A stretch of DNA of 64,000 nucleotides from Streptomyces vilmorinianum (GTDB lineage Bacteria; Actinomycetota; Actinomycetes; Streptomycetales; Streptomycetaceae), in contig NZ_CP040244.1 of the NCBI RefSeq assembly GCF_005517195.1, forward strand, positions 1,692,001 to 1,756,000, given 5' to 3'. Numbering within the stretch: the first letter of the stretch is position 1; every line of letters begins with the position of its first letter. Below the pieces are notes generated by a model. It had not been told where the DNA came from. It searched no databases and worked only from the letters and a program-made list of their open reading frames with translations. This document shows positions 49,578-58,192 of the stretch, one piece after another. Both the position numbers and the translations under genes were made by a program.

Positions 49578-49985
49578 ATGACAAGCAGGTTCACCGAGTT
49601 GACCGTTGACTGCCGTTCTCCGGAGAGGCTCGCGGCCTTCTGGTGCGAGGTCCTGGACTTCAAGGTGATCGAGCGGAGCGAGGGCAAGGTCGAGATCGGC
49701 TCCTGGGTGCCGACCGTCGAGGACGTTCGCGCCCGCCAGATGCCGCCCACCCTGGTGTTCATCCAGGTGCCCGAGGGCAAGGCCGTCAAGAATCGGCTTC
49801 ACCTGGACGTCAGCCCGATCGACGGCAGCACCGAGGACGAGGTGACCAGATTGCTCGGCCTCGGCGCCACCAGGGCGGACGTGGGCCAGGGCCCGGACCG
49901 GAACTGGGTGGTCATGGCCGACCCCGAAGGCAACGAGTTCGACGTCCTGCGCACCCTGGCACCGCAGGACCAGGCCGTTGGTTGA
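49578..49985 (+). CDS. VOC-family (glyoxalase-like) protein
   Basis: 135 residues. Glyoxalase/bleomycin-resistance fold: ELTVDCRSPERLAAFWCEVL start, KNRLHLDVSP and VVMADPEGNEFDVLRT end, giving the His and Glu positions of the metal site. Substrate unknown. Confidence 0.85.
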   Translation: MTSRFTELTVDCRSPERLAAFWCEVLDFKVIERSEGKVEIGSWVPTVEDVRARQMPPTLVFIQVPEGKAVKNRLHLDVSPIDGSTEDEVTRLLGLGATRADVGQGPDRNWVVMADPEGNEFDVLRTLAPQDQAVG

Positions 49986-50060
49986 TGCGTGTCATTGACC
50001 GGCGCCCACCGGCACGCCGCCGGGGCACGTCAAGAGGCCCCGGCCGGCGCCGTCTTCATC

Positions 50061-50154
50061 CGGTCCGCGGTCATCCGGTCGGCGGTCATCCGGTCCGCGG
50101 TCATCTGGTCGGCGGTCATCCGGTCCGCAGGGTCATCCGGTCCGCAGGGTCATC
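50061..50154 (+). repeat. 15/17-bp tandem repeat array
   Basis: Four 15-bp units CGGTCCGCGGTCATC (with alternating C/G and one T variant), then two 17-bp units CGGTCCGCAGGGTCATC, lie between the VOC and yaaA genes. Spacing is continuous, so this is not a CRISPR array. Confidence 0.85.
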
Positions 50155-50167
50155 CACAGGAAACGGC

Positions 50168-50932
50168 CTAGTGGATCTCGTCCACCAGCACGTCGAGCAC
50201 CCCCGCCTTCCCCTCCTCCACCACGTAGCCCAGATCCCGCAGCGCCTCCACCAGCTCCTCGCGCCCCCGCGGTTGCGCCCCCGCCTCCAGCAGGCTGCGG
50301 ACGATCCGCCCCTTCGTGGCCTTGTTGAAGTGGCTGACCACCTTCCGGGTCGGCGCGTGCAGCACGCGTACCGTCGCCGTCCGCGCCGCCACCTCGCCCT
50401 TCGGCTTCCACGCCGACGCGTACGCCGAGGACCGCAGGTCCAGGACGAGACTGTCCCCGGCCGCCTCCGGCATCACCGTCGCCATCGCACCGCGCCAGTG
50501 CGCGCCCAGCGCCCCGAGCCCCGGCAGCTTCACCCCCATCGAGCAGCGGTACGACGGAATCCGGTCGTCCACCCGCACCGCGCCCCACAGGCCCGAGAAC
50601 ACCAGGAGCGAGGCGCGCGCCCGCTTCCGGGCCGCCGCGTCCAGCGTGGACAGGCCAAGGGCGTCGTACAGCACCCCCGTGTAGATCTCGCCGGCCGGCC
50701 GGGCCCCCGCCGTCCTCAGCTCCACGTTCTTGGCGACCTCGCCGCGCAGCCCCTCGCTCAGACCGAGCACCTCGCGCGCCTTCTCCTCGTCGGCCGCGCA
50801 CAGCTCGACGAGCTCGTCCAGGACCGCCGCCCGTGCCTCGGCCAGGCCCGGCAGCGACAGGGACTCCGGCTTGAGCGGCGCCCCGCGCCCCGACGCGGCC
50901 TTACCCTCCGACGGCGGCAACAGCACGAGCAC
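50168..50932 (-). CDS. yaaA: YaaA-family peroxide stress protein
   Basis: 254 residues from GTG 50932. DUF328/YaaA: MLVLLPPSEGKA start, LRTAGARPAGEIYTGVLYDA, FSGLWGAVRVDDRIPSYRCS and VSHFNKATKGRIVR. In E. coli YaaA limits intracellular free iron during peroxide stress and binds DNA. The C-terminus is slightly longer than in enterics. Confidence 0.9.
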   Translation of the reverse strand: MLVLLPPSEGKAASGRGAPLKPESLSLPGLAEARAAVLDELVELCAADEEKAREVLGLSEGLRGEVAKNVELRTAGARPAGEIYTGVLYDALGLSTLDAAARKRARASLLVFSGLWGAVRVDDRIPSYRCSMGVKLPGLGALGAHWRGAMATVMPEAAGDSLVLDLRSSAYASAWKPKGEVAARTATVRVLHAPTRKVVSHFNKATKGRIVRSLLEAGAQPRGREELVEALRDLGYVVEEGKAGVLDVLVDEIH

Positions 50933-51028
50933 GGTGGTTCTCCTTCGTACGTACGGGGCTGGGGGTGCGGCCCCAGAACGTTCAGCCTACAAAGTGCCGG
51001 GTCCGGCTCCCCGCCCTACGCTCGGTCC

Positions 51029-52474
51029 ATGCCCCGCCGCCACATTCACGTGACCGGCGCAGCCGAGGACCTGCGGGCCGCGCTGCGCGCACTGAGGACC
51101 CGGATGGACGTTCCGGCAGGCTTCCCGCCGGCCGTCCTCGCCGAGGCCGAGGCGGCCGCGGCGTCCCCACGGCTGCCGGACCACGACGCCACCGACATCC
51201 CTCTCTTCACCATCGACCCGCCGGGCTCCCGCGACCTCGACCAGGCCATACACCTCGCCCGTCGGCCGGGCGGCGGCTACCGCGTCCACTACGCCATCGC
51301 CGACGTCGCCGCGTTCGTCACCCCCGGCGGCGCCGTCGACAAGGAGGCCCACCGGCGCGTCGAGACCCTCTACTTCCCCGACGAGAAGATCCCGCTGCAC
51401 CCGCCGGTCCTCTCCGAGGGCGCCGCCAGCCTGCTTCCCGACCACACCGCGCCCGCCCTGCTCTGGCGCTTCGACCTGGACGCCGACGGCGCCCAGGTCG
51501 CCGTCGACGTACGCCGTGCGCGCGTCCGCAGCCGCCTCAGGCTCGACTACGCCGGCGCCCAGCAGCTGATCGACGCGGGCACGGCGGAGGAACCGCTCGC
51601 CCTGCTCAAGACCGTGGGCACGCTCCGCGAGGCGCTGGAGGTGGAACGCGGCGGGGTCTCCCTCAACCTCCCCGACCAAGAGGTCGTCCAGACCGGCGAC
51701 TCGTACACCCTCGTCTACCACGCCCCCAACGCGGTCGACGGCTGGAACGAGCAGATCTCCCTGCTCGCCGGCATGGCGGCCGCCGATCTGATGATCGGCG
51801 CGGGCATCGGGATCCTGCGCACCCTCGGCGCCGCCCAGGACGGGGTCGAGAAGCTGCGCCGCTCCGCTAAGGCGCTGGAGATCGACTGGCCGCACCACAT
51901 GTCGTACGCGGAGCTCATCCGCTCGCTCGATCCGGCGGTTCCCCGGCACGCCGCCTTCCTCCTCGACGCCACCGGCCTGTTCCGGAAAGCCGCGTACATC
52001 CACTTCAAGGACGGGACCCTTCCGGACCCCCATGTCCATTCCGCCATCGCCGACGAGTACACCAGCTGCACCGCGCCCCTGCGCCGCCTCGTCGACCGCT
52101 ATGTGGGCGAGCTCTGTCTGGCGGCCGTCGACGGCCAGGCGCCACCCGCGTGGGTGAAGGACGCACTGACGAATCTGCCGGCCGACATGGACAAGGGGCG
52201 CGGCAAGGAGGTCGACCGGGAGAGCATGAACGTCGTCGAGGCGGCGCTTCTGAAGGACCGGGTCGGCCAGGTCTTCGACGGGTTCGTGATCGACGTGAGG
52301 GACAGCACGAAGAAGAACGGTGTCGTGCATCTGAAGGATCCGGCCGTGGTGGGCACGGTGAAGAGCCCGCAGGGGCTGCTGGAGGAAGGGACGCGGGTGA
52401 AGGCGAAGCTGACGAAGGCGGAGCCCGCGGCCCCGGACAGGGACAAGGTCCTCTTCAAGCACGTGCCGGAGTGA
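51029..52474 (+). CDS. RNB-domain (RNase II/R-like) ribonuclease
   Basis: 481 residues from ATG 51029. Catalytic RNB core with TIDPPGSRDLDQAIHLARRP (metal-binding Asp cluster), VHYAIADVAAFVTPG, SAIADEYTSCTAPLRRLVDR and a C-terminal S1-like strand region. It lacks the N-terminal cold-shock domains of RNase II/R, as is usual for the short actinobacterial form. 3'-5' exoribonuclease activity is expected. Confidence 0.88.
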   Translation: MPRRHIHVTGAAEDLRAALRALRTRMDVPAGFPPAVLAEAEAAAASPRLPDHDATDIPLFTIDPPGSRDLDQAIHLARRPGGGYRVHYAIADVAAFVTPGGAVDKEAHRRVETLYFPDEKIPLHPPVLSEGAASLLPDHTAPALLWRFDLDADGAQVAVDVRRARVRSRLRLDYAGAQQLIDAGTAEEPLALLKTVGTLREALEVERGGVSLNLPDQEVVQTGDSYTLVYHAPNAVDGWNEQISLLAGMAAADLMIGAGIGILRTLGAAQDGVEKLRRSAKALEIDWPHHMSYAELIRSLDPAVPRHAAFLLDATGLFRKAAYIHFKDGTLPDPHVHSAIADEYTSCTAPLRRLVDRYVGELCLAAVDGQAPPAWVKDALTNLPADMDKGRGKEVDRESMNVVEAALLKDRVGQVFDGFVIDVRDSTKKNGVVHLKDPAVVGTVKSPQGLLEEGTRVKAKLTKAEPAAPDRDKVLFKHVPE

Positions 52475-52475
52475 G

Positions 52476-53276
52476 TCACGCGTCGGCGACGGCCCGCGCC
52501 AGCGCCCGGTGCAGCGCGCGGGCGTCGTCGGCGTGACAGCGCACGATCCGTACGGGCCGGGGCGCGCCGAGGAGCCGGGGCGCGTCGACGGGCTCGGTGA
52601 GCTCGATGGTGAGGGAGGTCTGAGCGCCGACGGCGAGATTCAGCTCGCCGTCGGCCTTCTCGTGGGAGAAGCGCAGTTCGTGCCGGACCGCGGCGATCTT
52701 CTCCAGCGGGATCCGGAGGTCGACATGCGCGGCCTGCCGCAGCCGGAGGGTCCCGGGGGTGAGGACGTGCGGCCGGGTCACGGAGGCGGCGTGCAGGCCG
52801 AGCACGAACAGGACCGTGTACACGTCCAGGACCAGCACGATCGCGTGGACGATCGGCAGGCCGGCGAGCAGGTACGACATGGCGACGGTCTCGACGAGAC
52901 ACACGAACGCGAAGCCGTACATGAGGGCGGCCTGGTCGCGGGCGTGCGGGAAGGCCGTGGCGCCCGCGCGTACGCCGTGCCGGCGGCGCGCCACCCACAG
53001 CCCGAGGCTCGCCATCAGCCGCATCTCGTGCCCGATCAGCCGGAGCGCGGGCTCGGGGACCAGTTCCCCGAGGGCCTCCCGCGCGGAGAGCCCGCGCCGC
53101 CGGAGCCGGAGGAACACGGCACCGCTCACGACGAGGAGCAGCAGGCCCGCCACCTCGGCGGAGGCGAGAGCGGGCGCGGGTATCCGTACGCCGGCGACGA
53201 GGCAGACCAGGAGAACGAGCTCGGCGGGGAGGAAGGCGTACGCGAGCCCGCGCAGAAGCCGGATCGCGGCGGTCAT
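52476..53276 (-). CDS. Membrane protein of unknown function coupled to a MerR regulator
   Basis: 266 residues from ATG 53276, overlapping the MerR gene stop (ATGA). Two N-terminal helices (FLPAELVLLVCLVAGV, VAGLLLLVVSGAVFL) and two central ones (MYGFAFVCLVETVAMSYLLA, AIVLVLDVYTVLFVLGLHAA), then a soluble C-terminal domain with RFSHEKADGELNLAV. Unrecognised family. Likely under the MerR regulator's control. Confidence 0.8.
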   Translation of the reverse strand: MTAAIRLLRGLAYAFLPAELVLLVCLVAGVRIPAPALASAEVAGLLLLVVSGAVFLRLRRRGLSAREALGELVPEPALRLIGHEMRLMASLGLWVARRRHGVRAGATAFPHARDQAALMYGFAFVCLVETVAMSYLLAGLPIVHAIVLVLDVYTVLFVLGLHAASVTRPHVLTPGTLRLRQAAHVDLRIPLEKIAAVRHELRFSHEKADGELNLAVGAQTSLTIELTEPVDAPRLLGAPRPVRIVRCHADDARALHRALARAVADA

Positions 53277-54037
53277 CGGCAACGCTCCTGGACCAGGATC
53301 AGGGCGTGGTGGACGGCGGCGGTCTGGGCGGGGGAGAAGTCACCGAAGAACATCTCGGTGAACCGCCCCTGCGGCAGGCCCTGCCCGCCGAGGTCGGTCA
53401 CCACCTCGTCCGGCAGCAGGTCGGCGAGCGCCTGCGCGGCCTCCGCCACCCGCGGGTCGGCCGGGTCGGCGTCGGCGAGGGCGTCGAGCCGGGCGTACAC
53501 GTCGTGAGCGCGCGCGACGGCCCGGGGGTCCTCGGTCATGGTGCGCATCGTGTTCATGAGCTTCGCCCGCTCCTCGTCCGGCGCCACGGTGTCGAGCAGG
53601 GCGAGCACCTCCCGGTCCTTGGCGGCCATCGGCGACTCGGGGACTTCGCCCAGGCCCGCGAACAGCCCGGCCAGCTCCGCCGACACCGGCCCCTCGGCGG
53701 TCAGCCGCCCGGCCCGCGCCTCCCCGAGGAGCTCGGCGAGCCGCGCCCGCCGCTCGCGGATGACGGCCTCCTGCCGCCCGAGATCGGCGTCCAGCTCCTC
53801 CAGCACCTGCACCAGTTCCCGCCCCTCGTCGTCGGCGACCACGTCCCGCACCTCGTCGAGCCCGAGCCCGAGCTCGGTCAGCCGCCGGATCCGGGCGAGC
53901 AGCACGGCGTCCCGGATCCCGTACTCCCGGTAGCCGTTGGCCCGCCGTGCGGGCTCGGGCAGCAGCCCCAGATGGTGGTAGTGCCGCACCGCCCGGGGGG
54001 TGACCCCGACGAGCGCGGCGATCTCGCCGATTCGCAT
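53273..54037 (-). CDS. MerR-family transcriptional regulator
   Basis: 254 residues. Winged HTH MRIGEIAALVGVTPRAVRHY then GLLPEPARRANGYREY (1-70), a coiled coil (LEELDADLGRQEAVIRERRA), and a C-terminal helical effector domain of about 130 residues with no metal-binding Cys. It may sense a small molecule, in the manner of TipA-like members. Confidence 0.88.
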   Translation of the reverse strand: MRIGEIAALVGVTPRAVRHYHHLGLLPEPARRANGYREYGIRDAVLLARIRRLTELGLGLDEVRDVVADDEGRELVQVLEELDADLGRQEAVIRERRARLAELLGEARAGRLTAEGPVSAELAGLFAGLGEVPESPMAAKDREVLALLDTVAPDEERAKLMNTMRTMTEDPRAVARAHDVYARLDALADADPADPRVAEAAQALADLLPDEVVTDLGGQGLPQGRFTEMFFGDFSPAQTAAVHHALILVQERCR

Positions 54038-54103
54038 GACCCCAGTACAAACCCTGACGCTGCGACAAGGTCAAGCGTGGTCCGCCGCCCCGCCCTGATC
54101 ATG

Positions 54104-54331
54104 TGCCACGATCGAGGGAACGACCCCGATCACAGGGACGCGGCGCGCCGTTGCCACGCCTGGGGTGCCGTCCCGCTCCACCTGCTCGTGGACCGCGACA
54201 CGTCCACCGTGACGCTCTTCAGCGACCCGGAGGACGGCGAGTACCCGCGGCGGGACCTGGCACCCTTCGGCAAGCCACTGCCTCTCCCCGAGCCCTTCGG
54301 CCTCGACCTGGAGACGGCCGACTTCGTCTGA
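54104..54331 (+). pseudogene. Remnant of a Uma2-family endonuclease-like protein
   Basis: The frame encodes GAVPLHLLVDRDTSTVTLFS and ends KPLPLPEPFGLDLETADFV, the typical C-terminal third of Uma2 (PD-(D/E)XK-like) proteins of Streptomyces. The upstream sequence does not continue the family and no plausible start exists. It ends 22 bp before rnpB. Confidence 0.65.
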
Positions 54332-54352
54332 AACGCCAGGTAGCATGACCGT

Positions 54353-54770
54353 ACGGCAGACGAGCCGGGCGGGCGGCCGCGTGGGGATCCTCGGATCCTC
54401 CCGAGGAACGTCCGGGCTCCACAGGGCAGGGTGGTGGCTAACGGCCACCCGGGGTGACCCGCGGGACAGTGCCACAGAAAACAGACCGCCGGGGACCTCG
54501 GTCCTCGGTAAGGGTGAAACGGTGGTGTAAGAGACCACCAGCGCCTGAGGTGACTCAGGCGGCTAGGTAAACCCCACCCGGAGCAAGGTCAAGAGGGGCC
54601 GCTTGGCAACAGGCGGCTCTGCGCGAACGCTTGAGGGCTGCCCGCCCGAGTTCGCGGGTAGACCGCACGAGGCCGGCGGCAACGCCGGTCCTAGATGGAT
54701 GGCCGTCACCCCGACGACCGCGAGGTCCCGGGGTACAGAACCCGGCGTACAGCCCGACTCGTCTGCCCCA
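54353..54770 (+). ncRNA. rnpB: RNase P RNA
   Basis: Bacterial class A RNase P RNA, recognised by GAGGAACGTCCGGGCTCCAC (P3-P4/J region), CAGGGTGGTGGCTAACGGCC, ACAGTGCCACAGAAAACAGA, GTAAGGGTGAAACGGTGGTG, GTAAACCCCACCCGGAGCAA and the 3' GATGGATGGCCGTC. The 5' strand of P1 is GGCAGACGAGCCGGGC (54355-54370) and its 3' partner ends at 54768. In this copy P1 has one C/A mismatch (AGCCCGACTCGTCTGCC), because the 3' end was rebuilt by an integrated element. A better-matching 3' end lies at 60.85 kb. Catalyses tRNA 5' maturation. Confidence 0.96.
54742..54768 (+). repeat. attL: left 27-bp direct repeat (rnpB 3' end)
   Basis: A 27-bp sequence at the end of rnpB, identical at 26 of 27 positions to 60841-60867. 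The single difference is A at the P1 position where the right copy has the complementary G. Confidence 0.88.
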
Positions 54771-54773
54771 CAG

Positions 54774-54812
54774 GGCCCTGGCCCGCGATATCGCAGGTCA
54801 GGGGCCTTTTCT
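54774..54812 (+). terminator. Substitute terminator for rnpB supplied by the element
   Basis: GGCCCTG (54774-54780) pairs with CAGGGGCC (54799-54806), with inner GCGATATCGC also self-complementary, followed by TTTTCTT. It lies immediately after the left attachment copy. Confidence 0.8.
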
Positions 54813-54878
54813 TACGGAATCGTGGGCATTGCTCTACCCCGTCCGTACCGGTTCAAACCGGACCTTGCGGCTACGAAG

Positions 54879-54898
54879 GTAGCCATGAAAGTAGCCAC
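54879..54898 (+). repeat. Left internal repeat of the element
   Basis: GTAGCCATGAAAGTAGCCAC, containing the word GTAGCCA twice. It differs by one base from 60768-60787 near the other end. Candidate recombinase binding site. Confidence 0.7.
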
Positions 54899-54954
54899 GC
54901 TGGGCGGCTTGGTGTGGGCGTTGGCTGCGCCGGGAGGCCCTCCGTGTTAGGTGT

Positions 54955-55680
54955 CTACGTCTCGGTGTCTTCCGTTGCTGTCTCGGGGTCGGTGGAATTC
55001 TGCTCGTCAAGCCAGGCTTGAATGCCGCCAGGGTTCTGCGCGGGCGCGTCGAACGGGATGATCGGAACAGGGTGCGAGGTGGCCAGCAGAGCCGCCATGT
55101 CAGCGGGGAGTACGGCCGCTGAGGGCTCAAGCTCCTCGATCTTGATCAGGAGTCGCTGAAGTTCCTCAGCCATGAAACGCAGATCCAGGTCCGCGTCGGC
55201 GACTTGGAGCGTTCCCGTCTCTACGTTTATGAGGCGCATGGGAGGAGCTGGGAATGTGGGCTTGGTGTCCGCCTGCCACTCTTCGACGGTGGGGCGAGGC
55301 AGGCTGATGATCCACTCGTCAAGGCGCTCGTCGAAGTGCTCGCTTCCGTTTCGGACTTCGCGGGCCTTCAGCGGGGACGAGGCCTCCACCTCAAGAATCT
55401 CTCGTAGAAACGGACCTCGCTTCATCCGCCATTCCAAGCCCTTCTCGGTCCCGTTCGGACCCTTCCCAGGGGCGGGCCATAGAGTCCGGGAGACCTTTCC
55501 GAGGAAGGAAAGGAAGTCCTCGAAGCAGACCCAGGCGGCTGGCGGGGCCGGAGTGTTCTGCGCATACGCGATCAGGGCGGTCAGGGCGGCCAGGGCGTAG
55601 CGAGTGTCGCGGGCCAGCCACGTCAGATACACCCGCTGGGCCCATGGGTCATCGGATATGTCGTTGCTCACGGGCGTCAT
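54955..55680 (-). CDS. Unknown protein with a HEPN-like Rx4H motif
   Basis: 241 residues from ATG 55680; a GTG five codons later is equally possible. Mostly helical, no signal peptide. The central segment REVRNGSEHFDERLDEWI contains R-x4-H, the motif of HEPN ribonucleases. The following region is acidic, and the C-terminus (ENQ-like DEQNSTDPETATEDTET) is a charged tail. I recognise no family. The motif alone is weak evidence for RNase or toxin activity; a defence or addiction role in the island is speculation. Confidence 0.65.
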   Translation of the reverse strand: MTPVSNDISDDPWAQRVYLTWLARDTRYALAALTALIAYAQNTPAPPAAWVCFEDFLSFLGKVSRTLWPAPGKGPNGTEKGLEWRMKRGPFLREILEVEASSPLKAREVRNGSEHFDERLDEWIISLPRPTVEEWQADTKPTFPAPPMRLINVETGTLQVADADLDLRFMAEELQRLLIKIEELEPSAAVLPADMAALLATSHPVPIIPFDAPAQNPGGIQAWLDEQNSTDPETATEDTET

Positions 55681-55755
55681 TGTGCCGTCGGTGGTCTACC
55701 AGGTGGGAGCAGATTTCAGAGGTATGGCATGGGCCGCTACTCTCCCGCCGAGATA

Positions 55756-56049
55756 TCAAGGCGTCGGAGGTTTCCGATGTCTGCCGGTCCCGGGGCCGAG
55801 CTTCGGTGACGCCTCAGGAGTGGCGGCAGCCTCGGCGTGGGGAAACAGGATGCGCCGTGCTTCCGCGAGATTCGCCGCGAAGCCGTGCGCCTCCCACAGA
55901 TGGCCGTTCCACCGCTGGATCGCACGGGGCGCATCGGGGTTCAGATGCGATGCCCTCGGGCCGTCGCCGGTCACGAGGGGGACGGCGCGGAGCTGCCCGA
56001 TCCTCGCGTCGCGACGCTCGGCCCATTGGGAGAGCGGTTCGTCGTCCAT
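55756..56049 (-). CDS. DUF6087-like small protein
   Basis: 97 residues from ATG 56049. MDDEPLSQWAERRDARIGQL start, ASHLNPDAPRAIQRWNGHLW middle and KLGPGTGRHRKPP end match a family of small Streptomyces proteins that I recall as DUF6087. No known function. Upstream in-frame sequence is not conserved-looking, so this start is chosen. Confidence 0.7.
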   Translation of the reverse strand: MDDEPLSQWAERRDARIGQLRAVPLVTGDGPRASHLNPDAPRAIQRWNGHLWEAHGFAANLAEARRILFPHAEAAATPEASPKLGPGTGRHRKPPTP

Positions 56050-56066
56050 GTCCGGAGCGTAGTGGG

Positions 56067-57230
56067 TCAGGCGATCCGGTGCTCCCAGCGTAGGGAGGGG
56101 ACCTGGTCGATCCAGTATCGGTGGGACGCGGGCGTCACACGGAGCCGTACGGAGTCGATCTCCGGCGCCCCGGCGTCCTGCCAGGCGACGAGGGAACGTT
56201 CCACGTCGTCCCACAAGGCCACGGGCCCGCCTTGGCGGACGGTCCAGCTCTCGCCGTCGACGACGAACTCGGCGAACGACTCCTTCTCCGGATCGAATAG
56301 GTACCGCAAGGGCGACCCGTCACCGTCCGTCGCGCGGACGAACTGAGTGCCGGGCGCGGCCAACTGTGCCAGGAAGGCGGGCATCCATTCCTCAAGGACG
56401 AGAGGGGACAGCAGAGCGGGCCGCTCACTGTCCACGTACGCGGTCCAGGCGGAGAGATCGCCAGCCACGGGGGCCACTACCTGGGCCCGCGCCTGCATGA
56501 AGGAGGAGCGCCCGACGATCGAGCCCTCGGCGGTGTCGTCATCGCCGACGGCGAGTTTCGCGAGGCCGGTTCCCCACGGCCACGAGCCGACCGTACCGAG
56601 GACAACGCCTCCGGGCCTCGTCTGCCTGATCCACGTGTACGGGATGCGGCGGACCGCGCAGGTGGCGATGACCCGGTCGTACGGTGCCCGGTACGGGTGG
56701 CCGAGGAGCCCGTCGCCCGTCACCGTCCACGTCGAGAAGCCGGCGGCTTCGAGAGCAGCATCCGCCCGGGTGGCCACCTGTGTGTCCACCTCGACCGTGG
56801 TGACGTTGTCCTCGCCGAGGTAGTGGCACATCAGAGCTGTGGAGTAACCGGTGCCCGTACCGATCTCCAGGACTCGGTGACCCACCGTGAGGTCCAGGGT
56901 CTCGATCATGCCGACGACGGTGGCCGGGGCGGTCGAGGAGGACGTGGGCACGCCCACGACGGGTTCGCCGGCCTGGTCGGCGGTGAGGTGGCCGTCGAGC
57001 TGGGTGGTGAGGGTGTCGATGCTGTATGCGATCTTCAGCCACTCGTCCGGGTCCGTGTCGGCGGCGGTGACGGGCCGCCAGGTCCGCCCCTCGTCCAGGA
57101 ACACTCCTGGGCAGAGGAACCGCTCACGGGAGACGGTCTCGACGGCCGCACGCAGCCAGGGGGATTTCAGGACGCCTTCGTTCACGAGCACGGTGGCCAT
57201 GCGGCGTCGCTCGGATGCCGGGTCGGTCAT
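56067..57230 (-). CDS. Protein-L-isoaspartyl methyltransferase-like RiPP enzyme (graspetide tailoring)
   Basis: 387 residues from ATG 57230, overlapping the ATP-grasp stop (ATGA). The PIMT core (about 70-230) has SSSTAPATVVGMIETLDLTV, SAM motif HRVLEIGTGTGYSTALM and TRPGGVVLGTVGSWP. A C-terminal extension of about 150 residues is absent from ordinary PIMTs (about 210 residues) but present in methyltransferases paired with ATP-grasp peptide maturases. In fuscimiditide-type pathways such enzymes methylate an Asp of the cross-linked peptide to form an aspartimide. That product is inferred, not shown. Confidence 0.87.
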   Translation of the reverse strand: MTDPASERRRMATVLVNEGVLKSPWLRAAVETVSRERFLCPGVFLDEGRTWRPVTAADTDPDEWLKIAYSIDTLTTQLDGHLTADQAGEPVVGVPTSSSTAPATVVGMIETLDLTVGHRVLEIGTGTGYSTALMCHYLGEDNVTTVEVDTQVATRADAALEAAGFSTWTVTGDGLLGHPYRAPYDRVIATCAVRRIPYTWIRQTRPGGVVLGTVGSWPWGTGLAKLAVGDDDTAEGSIVGRSSFMQARAQVVAPVAGDLSAWTAYVDSERPALLSPLVLEEWMPAFLAQLAAPGTQFVRATDGDGSPLRYLFDPEKESFAEFVVDGESWTVRQGGPVALWDDVERSLVAWQDAGAPEIDSVRLRVTPASHRYWIDQVPSLRWEHRIA

Positions 57231-58192
57231 CGGCGGTCTCCTTGTGCGAGTAGGTCGGCGAAGGCAGCGGACATCGGGAGGCCGGTCTCGGTCTCCAGCC
57301 ACCCCCACTGTCCGTTGGGATTCAGTTCCAGCCACCAGTAGTCCCCCGCCCGGTCGACCGCGAGGTCGAAGCTTCCCGACACCAGATCCAGTCGGTCCAG
57401 GTAGGCGCGCAGCGCCTGGTCCACCCGGTCGGGAAGGTGCTCCACGGTGTAGGTCAGTGCGCTGTAGTCCTTGCGCCAGTCCAGGAGGTCGGAGTCGATG
57501 CGTACGGCGAACGTATGCCGGCCTACGAGCAGTACGCGAACGTCGGCGACCTTGTCCACGCGGGCCTGGAACAGGTGGGGCGCGACCCGAACGCTGTCGT
57601 CGATCTCGTCGGGGGTGACAGGGGAAGCCCATCCCGTCACCGGCACGCTGTCACGCGTGTAGGGGGTCCATCGCAGCGTCTTGAAGATCGCCTGCCTCTG
57701 AGCCTGGACGAACTCGCGGGCCTCGTCCGGGGCGTTGGTGACAAGGGTGGGAGGGATGGTGAAGCCGAGTTGCTGGGCGAGAACGAGCTGCGCGGGTTTG
57801 TAGTCGGCCGCGGCAATGCGCAGCGGGTGGTTGACCCAGAGCGGGCCGCCCAGGGCGTAGAGGGTGCCACCGAGTCCGTAGCGGACCTGTGCCGCCGCGA
57901 ACCGGGAGTCGTCAGCGGACAGGTGGGGAAACGTGGGCCATTCCGGGCGGCGCCAGTACACCGACCGGACCTGGGTCACATCAGCGGTTCTCGACGGGGT
58001 GCGCACCTGCCCGACCACCGGGGCCGGGCAGGTGCCGAACCGAGCCGAGACCGTGAGGTCCTTGCCGATGTCGGCGGGGTTGAACCGGACCACCGGCACA
58101 TGGCGCCGGTTGAGTTCGGTGATCACCATGTCGGCGGTGATGTCGTCCGCCTCGGTGGCCACCAGAACCGGCCTCTCCTCGGTCATGGTCAT
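57227..58192 (-). CDS. ATP-grasp RiPP maturase (graspetide ligase)
   Basis: 321 residues from ATG 58192, sharing one base with the precursor stop (TGATG). ATP-grasp fold: VYWRRPEWPTFPHLSADDSR early segment, AIFKTLRWTPYT (ATP-binding Lys), QARVDKVADVRVLLVGRHTF, and the Mg-binding FDLAVDRAGDYWWLELNPNG QWG. It forms ester or amide links between side chains of a precursor peptide. Precursor, ligase and methyltransferase are all overlapped, so they are made together. Confidence 0.9.
   Translation of the reverse strand: MTMTEERPVLVATEADDITADMVITELNRRHVPVVRFNPADIGKDLTVSARFGTCPAPVVGQVRTPSRTADVTQVRSVYWRRPEWPTFPHLSADDSRFAAAQVRYGLGGTLYALGGPLWVNHPLRIAAADYKPAQLVLAQQLGFTIPPTLVTNAPDEAREFVQAQRQAIFKTLRWTPYTRDSVPVTGWASPVTPDEIDDSVRVAPHLFQARVDKVADVRVLLVGRHTFAVRIDSDLLDWRKDYSALTYTVEHLPDRVDQALRAYLDRLDLVSGSFDLAVDRAGDYWWLELNPNGQWGWLETETGLPMSAAFADLLAQGDRR

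Noticed and set aside
50061..50154. CRISPR array
   Set aside because: Units of 15-17 bp without spacers and no cas genes.
54603..54950. Open frames across 54.6-54.95 kb
   Set aside because: They run through rnpB and the element's left end; the RNA signatures explain the sequence.
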